Both the position numbers and the translations under genes were made by a program. The notes beneath the pieces are model-generated. The model was not told the DNA's origin. It ran no database searches and saw nothing but the letters and a program-made list of their open reading frames with translations. This document shows, in pieces, positions 36,407 to 44,419 of a stretch of 64,000 nt of DNA (positions are counted from its first letter, which is position 1; the number at the start of each line of letters is the position of its first letter). This DNA comes from Svornostia abyssi (lineage in GTDB: Bacteria > Actinomycetota > Thermoleophilia > Solirubrobacterales > Solirubrobacteraceae): the NCBI GenBank assembly GCA_024666565.1, contig CP088295.1:124001-188000 (forward strand), written 5' to 3'.

Positions 36407-37347
36407 GGCAGCTCGCCGAGCCCGATCCGCTCGCGCACGACGTAGTTCGGTCGCTGCTTGACCTCCTCGTAGATGAGGCCGACGTACTCGCTCACGATCC
36501 CGAGCATCGTGAAGAGGAAGCCGAACAGCAGCAGGAACAGCCCGACGATCGTGCCGAACCCGTCGAACGGCACGCCGGTGGTGAAGGCGCGGATGGTCAG
36601 GCCGAGAATCGCGAGGAACGACAGCACAGACAGGAACACGCCGAAGAGGGAGATGACCTTCAGCGGCTTGTACGAGTGGGCGAAGATGCCCTTCAGCGCA
36701 AGGTCGATGACGCCGAACGTGTGCGCGCCGGAGACGCCGCCGGTGCGCGGCGGGCGCACATGCTCGATGCCCGTGGACTTGAAGCCCACCCACGCGAACA
36801 GGCCGCGCAGGAACCGGTTGCGCTCGTCCATCCCGTTCACGGTCTCGTAGACCTTGCGGTCGACGAGGCGGAAGTCCGAGACGTTCGGCGGGATCCGGCC
36901 GTCCGTGAGGAACCCGGCGACCTTGTAGAAGAGCTTGGAGTTCATCGTGCGGATCGGGCCGGTGCCCTGCCGCTCGCTGACGATCTGGTAGACGATCTCG
37001 AAGCCCTCTTCCCACTTGCGCAGGAACTCGCGGATCAGCTCGGGCGGATCCTGGAGGTCGCCGGCCATGAGCACCGCCGCGTCACCCTCGGCGTACTGCA
37101 GGCCGGCGGTCAGGCCGCCGTCCATCCGGAAGTTGCGCGCGAGCTGCAGGACCTTGAAGCGCGGATCACGCTCATGGAGGGCGAGCGCACGGTCCCACGT
37201 CGCGTCGAGCGAGCCGTTCTCGACGAGGATCGCCTCGAAGTCGTAGTCCGACTCGGCGTCGAAGACGTCACCGAGGCGGCGTCCGAGTTCGTCGACGTTC
37301 GCTTCCTCGTTGTAACAGGGGATGACAATGGAGATCAGCGGCTTCAT
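36343..37347 (-). CDS. GtrB/DPM1-like undecaprenyl-phosphate glycosyltransferase
   Basis: A 334-residue GT2 enzyme starting ISIVIPCYNEEANVDELGRR, with the metal motif VLMAGDLQDPPELI and the catalytic-loop pattern RTMNSKLFYKVAGFLTDGRI. Two membrane helices at the C-terminus (KVISLFGVFLSVLSFLAILG and GLFLLLFGFLFTMLGIVSEY) are typical of GtrB/ArnC-type proteins that attach a sugar to undecaprenyl phosphate. Together with gtrA this suggests a Gtr-type branch-glycosylation route. The start overlaps the upstream SDR stop as ATGA, making it the last gene of the rfbF-led operon. Confidence 0.9.
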   Translation of the reverse strand: MKPLISIVIPCYNEEANVDELGRRLGDVFDAESDYDFEAILVENGSLDATWDRALALHERDPRFKVLQLARNFRMDGGLTAGLQYAEGDAAVLMAGDLQDPPELIREFLRKWEEGFEIVYQIVSERQGTGPIRTMNSKLFYKVAGFLTDGRIPPNVSDFRLVDRKVYETVNGMDERNRFLRGLFAWVGFKSTGIEHVRPPRTGGVSGAHTFGVIDLALKGIFAHSYKPLKVISLFGVFLSVLSFLAILGLTIRAFTTGVPFDGFGTIVGLFLLLFGFLFTMLGIVSEYVGLIYEEVKQRPNYVVRERIGLGELPYEATRPVGRAYSTTSQQSQP

Positions 37348-38228
37348 GTCGTCACGGGCTCGGTTGGGGACAATGCAGTGCGCCGGATCTGGGCGTCGAG
37401 GTCATGCAGGGGGATGCCAAGTTTGGATGCGACGGCCTCGAACGCGCCACGATCGCCGAGGTACGCGTCGGGGGGCGCCAGAGGATCCCACGTTCGGTGG
37501 ATCTCCGGCTCCGCGAGTCCGAGCGCTGCTGCGGCGCGGGTGGCGAGCGCGCTCAGCTCGATCGTCTCGCCGCCCGTCTCCAGGCGCAGGTCGTCGTCGA
37601 GGTCCGGGGCACCGCACGCGCCGATCGCGACCCGGACGGCGTCCTCGACATCGGTGTAGGACCGCAGCACCGGGTGCTGCGCGTGGATGGTCACCGGTCC
37701 GCCGGCGCCGAGCTGGTCGACCAGGCTGCCGATGGCGAAGCCGCGCTTGGCCATCCAGGGGCCGGCGAGGTTGAAGATCCGCATGGTCACGATGCGCGCG
37801 CCGGCGTCCCGCGATGCCGTCCGCAGCGTGTCCTCGTCCATCCGCTTGAGCACCGCGTACGGGTCGGCCATCAGGTCGCTGCCCGCGGATGCCGCGGCGC
37901 CCGACGAGGCGTGCAGCACGGCCCGCGGGCGGACCCTGTCGATGGCGGCGCGGACGACCGCCGTGATGGCGGCGTTCGCGGCGATGTACGCGTCGGCGCC
38001 CACGCGGTCGAGGAACTCACGCGTGACGTAGGCGAAGTGCAGGAGGACGTCGTGGGGCGTGTCGGGGAGCTCGTCGAGCGGGCGCACCGCCAGCGAGACG
38101 CCGTCCTGCAGGACGAGCGTCTTGGCGCTGCTGGCGAACGGCACGATCCTGGTCTCGGCGTACTCTCGCGCCAGGACCTCGCATGCCGCCCGCCCCACCC
38201 AGCCGGTGGCGCCGGTGACGGCCACCAC
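37344..38228 (-). CDS. NAD-dependent epimerase/dehydratase (extended SDR)
   Basis: The 294-residue protein starts with the nucleotide-binding loop VVAVTGATGWVGRAACEVLA. The catalytic YxxxK is in DPYAVLKRMDEDTL, with a Ser-rich stretch LHASSGAAASAG before it. It is an extended SDR acting on a nucleotide sugar, as epimerase, dehydratase or ketoreductase. In the yersiniose A pathway an SDR (YerF) reduces the keto side chain added by the ThDP enzyme YerE; this gene lies in the same operon as a YerE-like enzyme and could do the same. Start GTG 38228 follows the NeuB-like stop by 12 bases. Confidence 0.8.
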   Translation of the reverse strand: MVAVTGATGWVGRAACEVLAREYAETRIVPFASSAKTLVLQDGVSLAVRPLDELPDTPHDVLLHFAYVTREFLDRVGADAYIAANAAITAVVRAAIDRVRPRAVLHASSGAAASAGSDLMADPYAVLKRMDEDTLRTASRDAGARIVTMRIFNLAGPWMAKRGFAIGSLVDQLGAGGPVTIHAQHPVLRSYTDVEDAVRVAIGACGAPDLDDDLRLETGGETIELSALATRAAAALGLAEPEIHRTWDPLAPPDAYLGDRGAFEAVASKLGIPLHDLDAQIRRTALSPTEPVTT

Positions 38229-38240
38229 CGCCCGGCGGCG

Positions 38241-39425
38241 TCACGCCTCGCTGGTGGCCTTCGGCGAGCCGTTCGACGACGGGGTCTCGAGCTTGGCCGG
38301 CTTGGCGGGCGGCGGCGTGGACGGGCCCGCGGTGGTCGGGAGCGGGTCGACGCCGCGGGCCTCGATGAGGCTCCGCATGGCGTTCGTCTCCGCGTACGGC
38401 GAGTCGATCGCGTTGATGCCGATGGCGGCGTGCGCGGCCACCGGCTCGCGCAGGACCTCCCCGATCATGAACTCGCGGCAGGAGATCTGCCCCTTCTGCA
38501 GCGGGATCGCCAGGTAGACGTCCTCCTCGCGCAGGACGTGACCGGCCGGCAGGTCCTCGCGGGCGTAGACGCCGCGGACCAGCGCGTCGAGGTACTCGAT
38601 CTCCTTCTGCGGCACCGCGCGGCGCTCGCGCCCGGAGCCGCCGCTCATCTCACGGACCTTGTGGTAGGCCTTGAACCACTCGTCGGCCTGCGCGGGCAGC
38701 GTGCAGTACGGCGAGACGGGGATGCCGTCCGCCTCGATGTCGATGTGCCGCTCGAACGTGCGGGCGCCCTTCGCGTAGGCGATGAGCATCGACGAGTGCC
38801 AGTCGTGGTACTCGTGCGTCGACAGGCCGACCACGTGGCCGGGGTACCGGTCACGGAGGAAGTCGATCTGGTTGAGCTCGAGCTCGGAGTCCTCCGAGGG
38901 GTACACCGAGACGCAGTGGTTGATCGCCAGCGGGATGCCGCGGCGATCGAAGAAGGTGACGATGTCGTCGATGTCCTTCAGCGACGATCCGCCCGTCGAG
39001 AACGACACCGGCTTGCGCGTCGACGCGATCTTCTCGATCAGGAACCAGTCGTTGATGTCCGACGACGCGATCTTGATGAACTCGACCCCGAGCTCGACGC
39101 AGAGATCCACCGAGGCCTCGTCGAACGGCGTCGCCGCCGGGATGCAGCCGCCGCGGCGAATCGCCTCGACGAGCGTGCGGTAGTCGGCCTTCGACATCTC
39201 CGTGTCGCGGGTCTTCTTGATGTACCGGATGTCCTGGTTGTCGCGCCAGTCCCGGTGGATGAAGGTGTCGACGTCGCGGAACTGCAGCTTGATCGCCGCA
39301 CGGACGTTGTTGAAGCGGACCACCTGCGAGTACGCATTGATGATCTTCAGGCCGCGGTCGACGCGACCCCAGTGGTTGTTCGCCATCTCGAGGACGAACA
39401 CGTTCTCAAAGTAGTCTCGGTTCAT
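38241..39425 (-). CDS. NeuB-family sialic-acid-like synthase with SAF domain
   Basis: A 394-residue protein. The first ~250 residues form the TIM barrel of N-acetylneuraminate synthases: FVLEMANNHWGRVDRGLKII, ATPFDEASVDLCVELGVEFI, KIASSDINDWFLIEKIA, PVSFSTGGSSLKDI and VVGLSTHEYHDW. The C-terminal AFP/SAF domain follows (VYAREDLPAGHVLREEDVYL), and a Pro/Ser-rich tail. NeuB enzymes condense phosphoenolpyruvate with a sugar or amino-sugar aldehyde. No CMP-sugar synthetase or NeuC-like epimerase is nearby, so a standard sialic acid pathway is incomplete here. The ATG is two bases after the HAD stop, so both are translated together. Confidence 0.88.
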   Translation of the reverse strand: MNRDYFENVFVLEMANNHWGRVDRGLKIINAYSQVVRFNNVRAAIKLQFRDVDTFIHRDWRDNQDIRYIKKTRDTEMSKADYRTLVEAIRRGGCIPAATPFDEASVDLCVELGVEFIKIASSDINDWFLIEKIASTRKPVSFSTGGSSLKDIDDIVTFFDRRGIPLAINHCVSVYPSEDSELELNQIDFLRDRYPGHVVGLSTHEYHDWHSSMLIAYAKGARTFERHIDIEADGIPVSPYCTLPAQADEWFKAYHKVREMSGGSGRERRAVPQKEIEYLDALVRGVYAREDLPAGHVLREEDVYLAIPLQKGQISCREFMIGEVLREPVAAHAAIGINAIDSPYAETNAMRSLIEARGVDPLPTTAGPSTPPPAKPAKLETPSSNGSPKATSEA

Positions 39426-39427
39426 AA

Positions 39428-40093
39428 CTAGTGCCGGGGCGACAGCAGGACGAGGGGAAGTTGCTGGGCTCGGTTGATCGTCGCGAAATCGTCGCGACCG
39501 GGAGGTGCCCCGGCTCCTCCGAAGCCCCACTCTACCCAGACGAACGGGCAGCCAAGAAGTTGCGCTGCGTTTCGATCGCCCGGAGTATCGCCGACGTACG
39601 CTACCCGGTCTGCTGCGAGCCCACTCGTCTCGAGCAGCCAGGACATCGCCTGCGCCTTGCTCTCGTGGGCCGGCTCGGCGGAGTCCAGCGAGACCGCTTC
39701 GGTGATGTACTGCGCCAGGCCGAAGTGCTCGAGCATCCGCCGCGTGGGCAGCGCGCGCTTGTTCGTCACCACGTCCATCCGGACACCCGCCGTGCGCAGC
39801 GCCTCCAGCGCCTCCGCGATCCCGGGGAACACCTCGGTGCGCTGCCATCCCCCCTCCTCGTCGTAGAGGCGGCGAAACGCAGCGAAGATCGCCGGATGCG
39901 CATCCGTGTCGTCCGGCAGCAACGTCCGGAGCATCTCCGGGATGGGCGGCCCGATCTGGGGGGTGATCGGCGGCAGCACGGCCTCGGGCAGCACCTCGCG
40001 CACCGCTTCGGTGAGCGCCCAGCCGACACCGTCGCGGGAGTCCACCAGGGTCCCGTCGAAGTCGAACCAGACGGCGTCGAACGCCGAGCTCAC
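39428..40093 (-). CDS. HAD-superfamily phosphatase (phosphoglycolate phosphatase-like)
   Basis: The 221-residue protein has HAD motif I VWFDFDGTLVDSRD near the start, motif II in MDVVTNKRALPTRRML, and motif IV in VAYVGDTPGDRNAAQLLG, with a helical C1 cap between. This is the Gph-type phosphatase layout. GTG 40093 overlaps the stop of the ThDP gene (GTGA). Sitting before the NeuB-like gene, it may remove the phosphate of a phosphorylated sugar-acid product, as NeuB pathways acting on phosphorylated sugars need, or of a sugar phosphate precursor. That role is inferred from position. Confidence 0.85.
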   Translation of the reverse strand: MSSAFDAVWFDFDGTLVDSRDGVGWALTEAVREVLPEAVLPPITPQIGPPIPEMLRTLLPDDTDAHPAIFAAFRRLYDEEGGWQRTEVFPGIAEALEALRTAGVRMDVVTNKRALPTRRMLEHFGLAQYITEAVSLDSAEPAHESKAQAMSWLLETSGLAADRVAYVGDTPGDRNAAQLLGCPFVWVEWGFGGAGAPPGRDDFATINRAQQLPLVLLSPRH

Positions 40094-41880
40094 GTCGGGA
40101 GGTGGCGGAGCACGTCGGCCTCGATCTCCGGCGGGAGGTCCGGGGACATGCGGTGCAGCGGATTGGACTCCATGGAGCCGCTCTCGGTCACGCGGCTGGA
40201 GATCTTCGGGAAGTAGGTCTGCTCCGGATCGACGCGCACCACGAAGCCTGCCGGCGACGGCGACGACCACAGCTCCGCGAACCGGGGGTTCTCGGCCCAG
40301 TCCTCGCCGAGTTCGACGGCGGGGATGCCGAAGGCCTGAAACAGCGTGAGCCAGTCGGGGAACCCGAGGCCGGTCTGCGTGTCGCAGCCCAGGTACTCAC
40401 CGCCGAAGTAGTTGCGCTGCGTCATGCGGATCGACGCGTAGCCCTCGTTGCTGATGACGAACGCCTTGAGCGGCAGGTCGTTGACGGCCACGATCGCGAG
40501 CTCCTGCAGGTTCTGCACGAAGCCGCCGTCGCCCTCGACGAGGACCGTGCGCCGCCCGGGGTGCGCGAGCGATGCGCCGATCGCGCCGCTCAGCCCGTAG
40601 CCCATCGACGCGGCGCCCTTGTTCGTGACGATCGGCTGGCCGGCCTTCTGCTGGAAGGCCTGCATGCAGAACGTGAACGGGCCGCCGCTGGAGGCCGGGA
40701 CGATGACGTCGTCGGGCGTGCAGCGCTCGGCGAGCGCCTGGATCCACTCGTACGGCTCGATGAACCCGGGGGCGTGCGTGTTCTCCGGGTCGGCCAGCGG
40801 CAGCTGCTCGCGGACATGGCGGCAGAACGCGCGCCAGTCCCCGACCTCGGGGCCGGCGTGCAGCCCGTCGAGGATCCGCGGCAGCAGGTCGTCGGCGTCG
40901 GCGCAGACCGGAACCTCGACGTGCGGGTGGCCCTTCTGCAGCTCCGCTTCGTCGATGTCGACCTGGATGACCGTGCCGCCCGGGACGAACTCCTGCCAGT
41001 TGAAGCCCGTCTGCTGCAGGCCGAGCCGGGTGCCGATCGCGAGCAGCACGTCGGCGCTCTGCATGATGATGTTGGCGGACCGCTGGCCCCACGTGTTGGG
41101 GCGGCCGAAGTAGAAGGGGTCGGCGCTGTCGACGCGGTCCATGCCGTTCCACGTCGTGAGGACGGGGATCTCCGCGGCGGCCAGCAGCGGCCGCGCGGCG
41201 TGCGCGACGTCACGCGAGACCCCGCCGCCGATGAGGATCACGGGCCGCTGCGCGTCTGCGAGCAGGCCGCGGATCTGCGCGACGACCTCGTCCCCCGCGA
41301 CGGGGAGCTGCGGCCGGGGCGCGGGCGCCGCGGCCTCGAGCGCGGTCCGGTCGACCGGCGCGCCCTGGGCGTCGAGACAGAACTCCAGGAACACCGGGCC
41401 CTTGCGCGGCGTCCGCGCCTCCTCGACGTACGCGACGAACTGCGCGTGGCTGATCGGCTGCTCGAGCGTCACCGAGAGCTTGGTCACCGGCGCGGCGATG
41501 TCCCGGCCGTCGATCTCCTGGATCCCGCGCTGACGGACCTCGCGACGGGCCAGATCGGTGCTCTTGACCTGACCGCCGAGGACGAGCAGCTCGTGGCTCT
41601 CCAGCCAGGCGCCGCCGACCGCGGTCATCACGTTCGTCAGCCCCGGCCCGGCGGTCACGAGCGCGAACGCGCGGCCCTGACCACCCGACTCGTTGAAGTA
41701 TTCGGCCGCGATGCCGGCCGCGACCTCGTGCACGAACGGGACGCACGTCATGCGCTTTCGCATGCCGTCGAGCAGGTGCATGATGTTGCCGCCGGCGACG
41801 AAGAAGCAGTGCGTGTAGCCGAGGTCCTCGAGCCATTCGGCGACGAGATCGGCGTACTTGACGGTCGTGGCGTCGCTCAT
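40090..41880 (-). CDS. Thiamine-diphosphate-dependent enzyme, acetolactate synthase/YerE-like
   Basis: The 596-residue protein has the three ThDP-enzyme domains: Pyr domain with catalytic Glu52 in VPFVHEVAAGIAAEYF, a middle domain (about 195-345) with RPVILIGGGVSRDVAHAARP, and PP domain with GDG at about 450-452 and the metal-binding Asn in FVISNEGYASIRM (478). The second Asn of the usual NN motif is Glu. Housekeeping acetolactate synthase sits with ilvN/ilvC; here the neighbours are CDP-sugar genes, so it probably transfers a two-carbon unit from pyruvate to a keto-sugar, as YerE does for CDP-3,6-dideoxy-4-keto-glucose. ATG 41880 was chosen over 41898 because a TAGGGT hexamer is seven bases upstream and the longer form overlaps rfbG. 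Confidence 0.85.
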   Translation of the reverse strand: MSDATTVKYADLVAEWLEDLGYTHCFFVAGGNIMHLLDGMRKRMTCVPFVHEVAAGIAAEYFNESGGQGRAFALVTAGPGLTNVMTAVGGAWLESHELLVLGGQVKSTDLARREVRQRGIQEIDGRDIAAPVTKLSVTLEQPISHAQFVAYVEEARTPRKGPVFLEFCLDAQGAPVDRTALEAAAPAPRPQLPVAGDEVVAQIRGLLADAQRPVILIGGGVSRDVAHAARPLLAAAEIPVLTTWNGMDRVDSADPFYFGRPNTWGQRSANIIMQSADVLLAIGTRLGLQQTGFNWQEFVPGGTVIQVDIDEAELQKGHPHVEVPVCADADDLLPRILDGLHAGPEVGDWRAFCRHVREQLPLADPENTHAPGFIEPYEWIQALAERCTPDDVIVPASSGGPFTFCMQAFQQKAGQPIVTNKGAASMGYGLSGAIGASLAHPGRRTVLVEGDGGFVQNLQELAIVAVNDLPLKAFVISNEGYASIRMTQRNYFGGEYLGCDTQTGLGFPDWLTLFQAFGIPAVELGEDWAENPRFAELWSSPSPAGFVVRVDPEQTYFPKISSRVTESGSMESNPLHRMSPDLPPEIEADVLRHLPT

Positions 41881-41890
41881 CCCGACCACC

Positions 41891-42964
41891 CTAGCCACGC
41901 TGGAAGCGGTCGATCTGGCCGAGCGTGAGCGCGTGCGGATCGACGCCGTCGCGATACCCGACGAACCAGTCGACGATCGAATCCAGCGCGTCCGCGAGGT
42001 CCCACGCGGGAGCCCAGCCGAGGCGCTCGTGCGCTCGGGCCGAATCGAGCGCGAGGTACCCGGCCTCGTGCGGATGGGGGCCCTCGTCCATCTCCCACGT
42101 CAACCCGCCGGGCCAGCGCGCCGCGAGCCGCTCGACGATCGCCTGGACCGGCTGGGCGTCGTCGGGATCCGGGCCGAAGTTGAACCCCGCCGCGTACTCG
42201 TCAGCGCCGTCCCAGAGCGCCTGGGCGAGGACGAGATAGCCGCTGAGCGGGTTCAGCACGTGCTGCCACGGGCGCACCGCGTCGGGGCGGCGGATGCGGA
42301 TCTGCTCGCCGGCGAGCGCGCCGCGCATCATGTCCGGGATCAGGCGGTCTTCGCCCCAGTCGCCGCCGCCGATGACGTTGCCCGCGCGGGCTGACGCGAT
42401 CCGCGGGCCGTCCGCGGCCTCGAAGTACGAGCGCCGGAACGCGTCGGTGACGAGCTCGGCGCAGCCCTTCGAGTTCGAGTAGGGGTCGTGCCCGCCCATC
42501 GGGTCGTCCTCGGTGAACGGCCGGCCCTGCCCGCGGTTGTCGTAGCACTTGTCCGACGTCACGACGACGGCGGCGCGAATGCCCTCCACGCGGCGCACGG
42601 CGTCGAGGACGTGCGCGGTGCCCATGACGTTCACGGCGTACGTCTCGACCGGCTCGGCGTAGCTGCGGCGGACGAACGCCTGCGCAGCGAGATGCAAGAC
42701 CACGTCCGGCCGCGCGGCCCGGAAGACCCCGTCGACCGCCGCAGCGTCACGAATGTCGATCAGGTGATGCTGATCGAGGTGCTCCTCGACCTTCGCGGCG
42801 GCGAACAGCGTCGGGCCGTCCGCGACGACGTCAGAGGCGCCGACGACCTTCGCACCGAGCGACGCCAGCCACAGCGACAGCCACGAGCCCTTGAACCCGG
42901 TGTGGCCAGTGACGAGGACGCGCTTGCCCGACCAGAAGGCCGGATCTACGCCCACGTCCGCCAC
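41891..42964 (-). CDS. rfbG: CDP-glucose 4,6-dehydratase
   Basis: The 357-residue extended SDR has the family-specific start AFWSGKRVLVTGHTGFKGSW, the pair VVVTSDKCYDNRGQGRPFTE, the catalytic YxxxK in DPYSNSKGCAELV and the C-terminal pattern VRPWQHVLNPLSGYLVLAQA. These match RfbG/DdhB, which converts CDP-glucose to CDP-4-keto-6-deoxyglucose. Its first 19 bases overlap the end of rfbF. The product feeds rfbH (31.8 kb) and then probably the ThDP enzyme directly downstream. Confidence 0.95.
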   Translation of the reverse strand: MADVGVDPAFWSGKRVLVTGHTGFKGSWLSLWLASLGAKVVGASDVVADGPTLFAAAKVEEHLDQHHLIDIRDAAAVDGVFRAARPDVVLHLAAQAFVRRSYAEPVETYAVNVMGTAHVLDAVRRVEGIRAAVVVTSDKCYDNRGQGRPFTEDDPMGGHDPYSNSKGCAELVTDAFRRSYFEAADGPRIASARAGNVIGGGDWGEDRLIPDMMRGALAGEQIRIRRPDAVRPWQHVLNPLSGYLVLAQALWDGADEYAAGFNFGPDPDDAQPVQAIVERLAARWPGGLTWEMDEGPHPHEAGYLALDSARAHERLGWAPAWDLADALDSIVDWFVGYRDGVDPHALTLGQIDRFQRG

Positions 42965-43725
42965 GGAGGGTTGCCCTCCTCCCAGATCCGCTCGAGGGTG
43001 AGGCGGTCACGGAGCGTGTCCATGGCCTGCCAGAAGCCCTCGTGGCGGTAGGCGGCGAGCTGTCCTTCCTCAGCGAGTCGGACGAGCGGCTCCTGCTCCC
43101 AGGACATCGCGTCGCCCTCGATGTAGTCGCCCACCACGGGATCGAGCACGAAGTACCCGCCGTTGATCCACGACCCGTCGCCGCGCGGCTTCTCCTTGAA
43201 CGAACGGACCTTCGGCTCGCCCGGATGGAGATCGAGCGCCCCGAACCGGCCCGAGGGCTGCACCGCGGTGACCGTCGCCAGCACGCCCTGCGAGCGGTGA
43301 TGCGCGAGCAGCGCGGTCAGGTCGACGTCGGCGATGCCGTCGCCGTAGGTGAAGATGATCTCGCGCTCGCCCTCGACGTACGGAAGGACGCGCTTGAGGC
43401 GGCCGCCGGTCATCGTGTCCTCGCCGGTCTCGACGAGCGTGACCTTCCACGGCTCGGTCGTGGACGCGTGGATCTCCAGCTCCCCGGTCCGCATGTCGAA
43501 CGTGACATCGGACGTGTGGAGCGTGTAGTTCGCGAACCACTCCTTGATGACGTACCCGAGGTAGCCCAGGCAGATGACGAACTCGTCGACGCCGTGGCTC
43601 GAGAGCTGTTTCATGATGTGCCAGAGGATCGGCTTGCCGCCGATCTCGACCATCGGCTTGGGCCTGGTGGAGGTTTCCTCGGCCAGGCGTGTGCCCCGGC
43701 CTCCGGCAAGAATGACGGCCTTCAT
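42946..43725 (-). CDS. rfbF: Glucose-1-phosphate cytidylyltransferase
   Basis: A 259-residue nucleotidyltransferase starting MKAVILAGGRGTRLAEETST with KPMVEIGGKPILWHIMK, the RfbF form of the signature. FTYGDGIADVDLTALLAHH supplies the metal-binding Asp and SWINGGYFVLDP the sugar-site region. It makes CDP-glucose from CTP and glucose 1-phosphate, the entry point to 3,6-dideoxyhexoses. It is the first gene of a seven-gene minus-strand operon, with a TAGCAT hexamer eight bases before its ATG. It is divergent from rfbC. Confidence 0.95.
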   Translation of the reverse strand: MKAVILAGGRGTRLAEETSTRPKPMVEIGGKPILWHIMKQLSSHGVDEFVICLGYLGYVIKEWFANYTLHTSDVTFDMRTGELEIHASTTEPWKVTLVETGEDTMTGGRLKRVLPYVEGEREIIFTYGDGIADVDLTALLAHHRSQGVLATVTAVQPSGRFGALDLHPGEPKVRSFKEKPRGDGSWINGGYFVLDPVVGDYIEGDAMSWEQEPLVRLAEEGQLAAYRHEGFWQAMDTLRDRLTLERIWEEGNPPWRTWA

Positions 43726-43733
43726 CGCGGCGG

Positions 43734-43787
43734 ATGCTAGCCGGGGCGGGCGGCAGACACCGCGGACACGACAACGGGGGGTACGCT
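43734..43787. promoter_or_regulatory. Divergent leaderless promoters of the rfbF operon and rfbC
   Basis: The minus-strand TAGCAT (43734-43739) is eight bases from the rfbF ATG and the plus-strand TACGCT (43782-43787) nine bases from the rfbC ATG at 43797. No Shine-Dalgarno is visible for either gene. These two promoters would set the balance between the CDP-sugar operon and the rfbC/export genes. Confidence 0.5.
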
Positions 43788-43796
43788 GCGGACCCG

Positions 43797-44345
43797 ATGC
43801 GGACCCACACCACCAGCCTCGACGGCATCCTGCTCATCGAGCCCGCCGTCCACGGCGACCACCGCGGCTTCTTCCACGAGAGCTACCGCGAGAACGACTG
43901 GTCCGCGGCCGGAATCCCGTCGACCTGGGTGCAGGACAACCACTCCCGCTCGCGCAAGGGGATCGTGCGCGGCATGCACTTCTCCCTCGGGGAAGGACAG
44001 GCGAAGCTGGTGCGCTGTGGCCGCGGGAAGATCCTCGACGTGGTCGTGGACCTGCGCCGGGCCTCGCCCACGTACGGGCAGTGGGAGGGTCACGTCCTCG
44101 ACGACGAGACCCTCCAGCAGCTGTACATCCCGATCGGGTTCGCGCACGGGTTCTGCGTGCTGTCGGATGTCGCCGACGTCATCTACAAGTGCTCGTCCTA
44201 CTACGACCCGGCCGTCGAACGCGGATTCCGCTTCGATGACCCGGACGTCGGCATCGCGTGGCCGCAGGACCTCGAGCTCGACGTCTCCGAGCGGGATCGC
44301 ACCGCGCCGCTCCTGCGCGAGATCGCCGCCGACCTGCCCTTCTGA
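43797..44345 (+). CDS. rfbC: dTDP-4-dehydrorhamnose 3,5-epimerase-like protein
   Basis: The 182-residue cupin protein begins with DGILLIEPAVHGDHRGFFHE, typical for RmlC. The likely catalytic residues are present: His61 in IVRGMHFSLG, Lys70 in GQAKLVRC and Tyr130 in VIYKCSSYYD. It epimerises C3 and C5 of a 4-keto-6-deoxy sugar. The rest of the rml set (rmlA, rmlB, rmlD) is not in the window, so it either completes a rhamnose pathway encoded elsewhere or acts on a CDP-4-keto-6-deoxy sugar from the neighbouring operon. ATG 43797 follows a TACGCT hexamer by nine bases. Confidence 0.9.
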   Translation: MRTHTTSLDGILLIEPAVHGDHRGFFHESYRENDWSAAGIPSTWVQDNHSRSRKGIVRGMHFSLGEGQAKLVRCGRGKILDVVVDLRRASPTYGQWEGHVLDDETLQQLYIPIGFAHGFCVLSDVADVIYKCSSYYDPAVERGFRFDDPDVGIAWPQDLELDVSERDRTAPLLREIAADLPF

Positions 44346-44373
44346 TCCAGTTTGCGCACCTTTCCGGTCCGTC

Positions 44374-44390
44374 CCCCGTTCAGGACGGGG
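44374..44390 (+). terminator. Short hairpin between rfbC and wzt
   Basis: CCCCGT and ACGGGG can pair as a six-base GC-rich stem with a five-base loop, 28 bases after the rfbC stop. There is no T tract, so termination would not be classical and the structure could instead just be part of the wzt promoter region. Confidence 0.3.
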
Positions 44391-44406
44391 ATGACCGACG
44401 TTGACG

Positions 44407-44412
44407 TATCGT
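44407..44412 (+). promoter_or_regulatory. Leaderless -10 hexamer TATCGT of wzt
   Basis: TATCGT is seven bases from the GTG at 44420. It supports GTG 44420 rather than the GTG at 44411 (which overlaps the hexamer) as the wzt start. Confidence 0.45.
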
Positions 44413-44419
44413 GTCGCCG

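Noticed and set aside
35122-37659. An 845-codon open frame on the plus strand
   Set aside because: Shadow of the FkbM, GtrB-like and SDR genes; only the true frames show motifs.
43797-44345. Evidence for a complete dTDP-rhamnose pathway
   Set aside because: Only the 3,5-epimerase is present; rmlA, rmlB and rmlD are not in the window.
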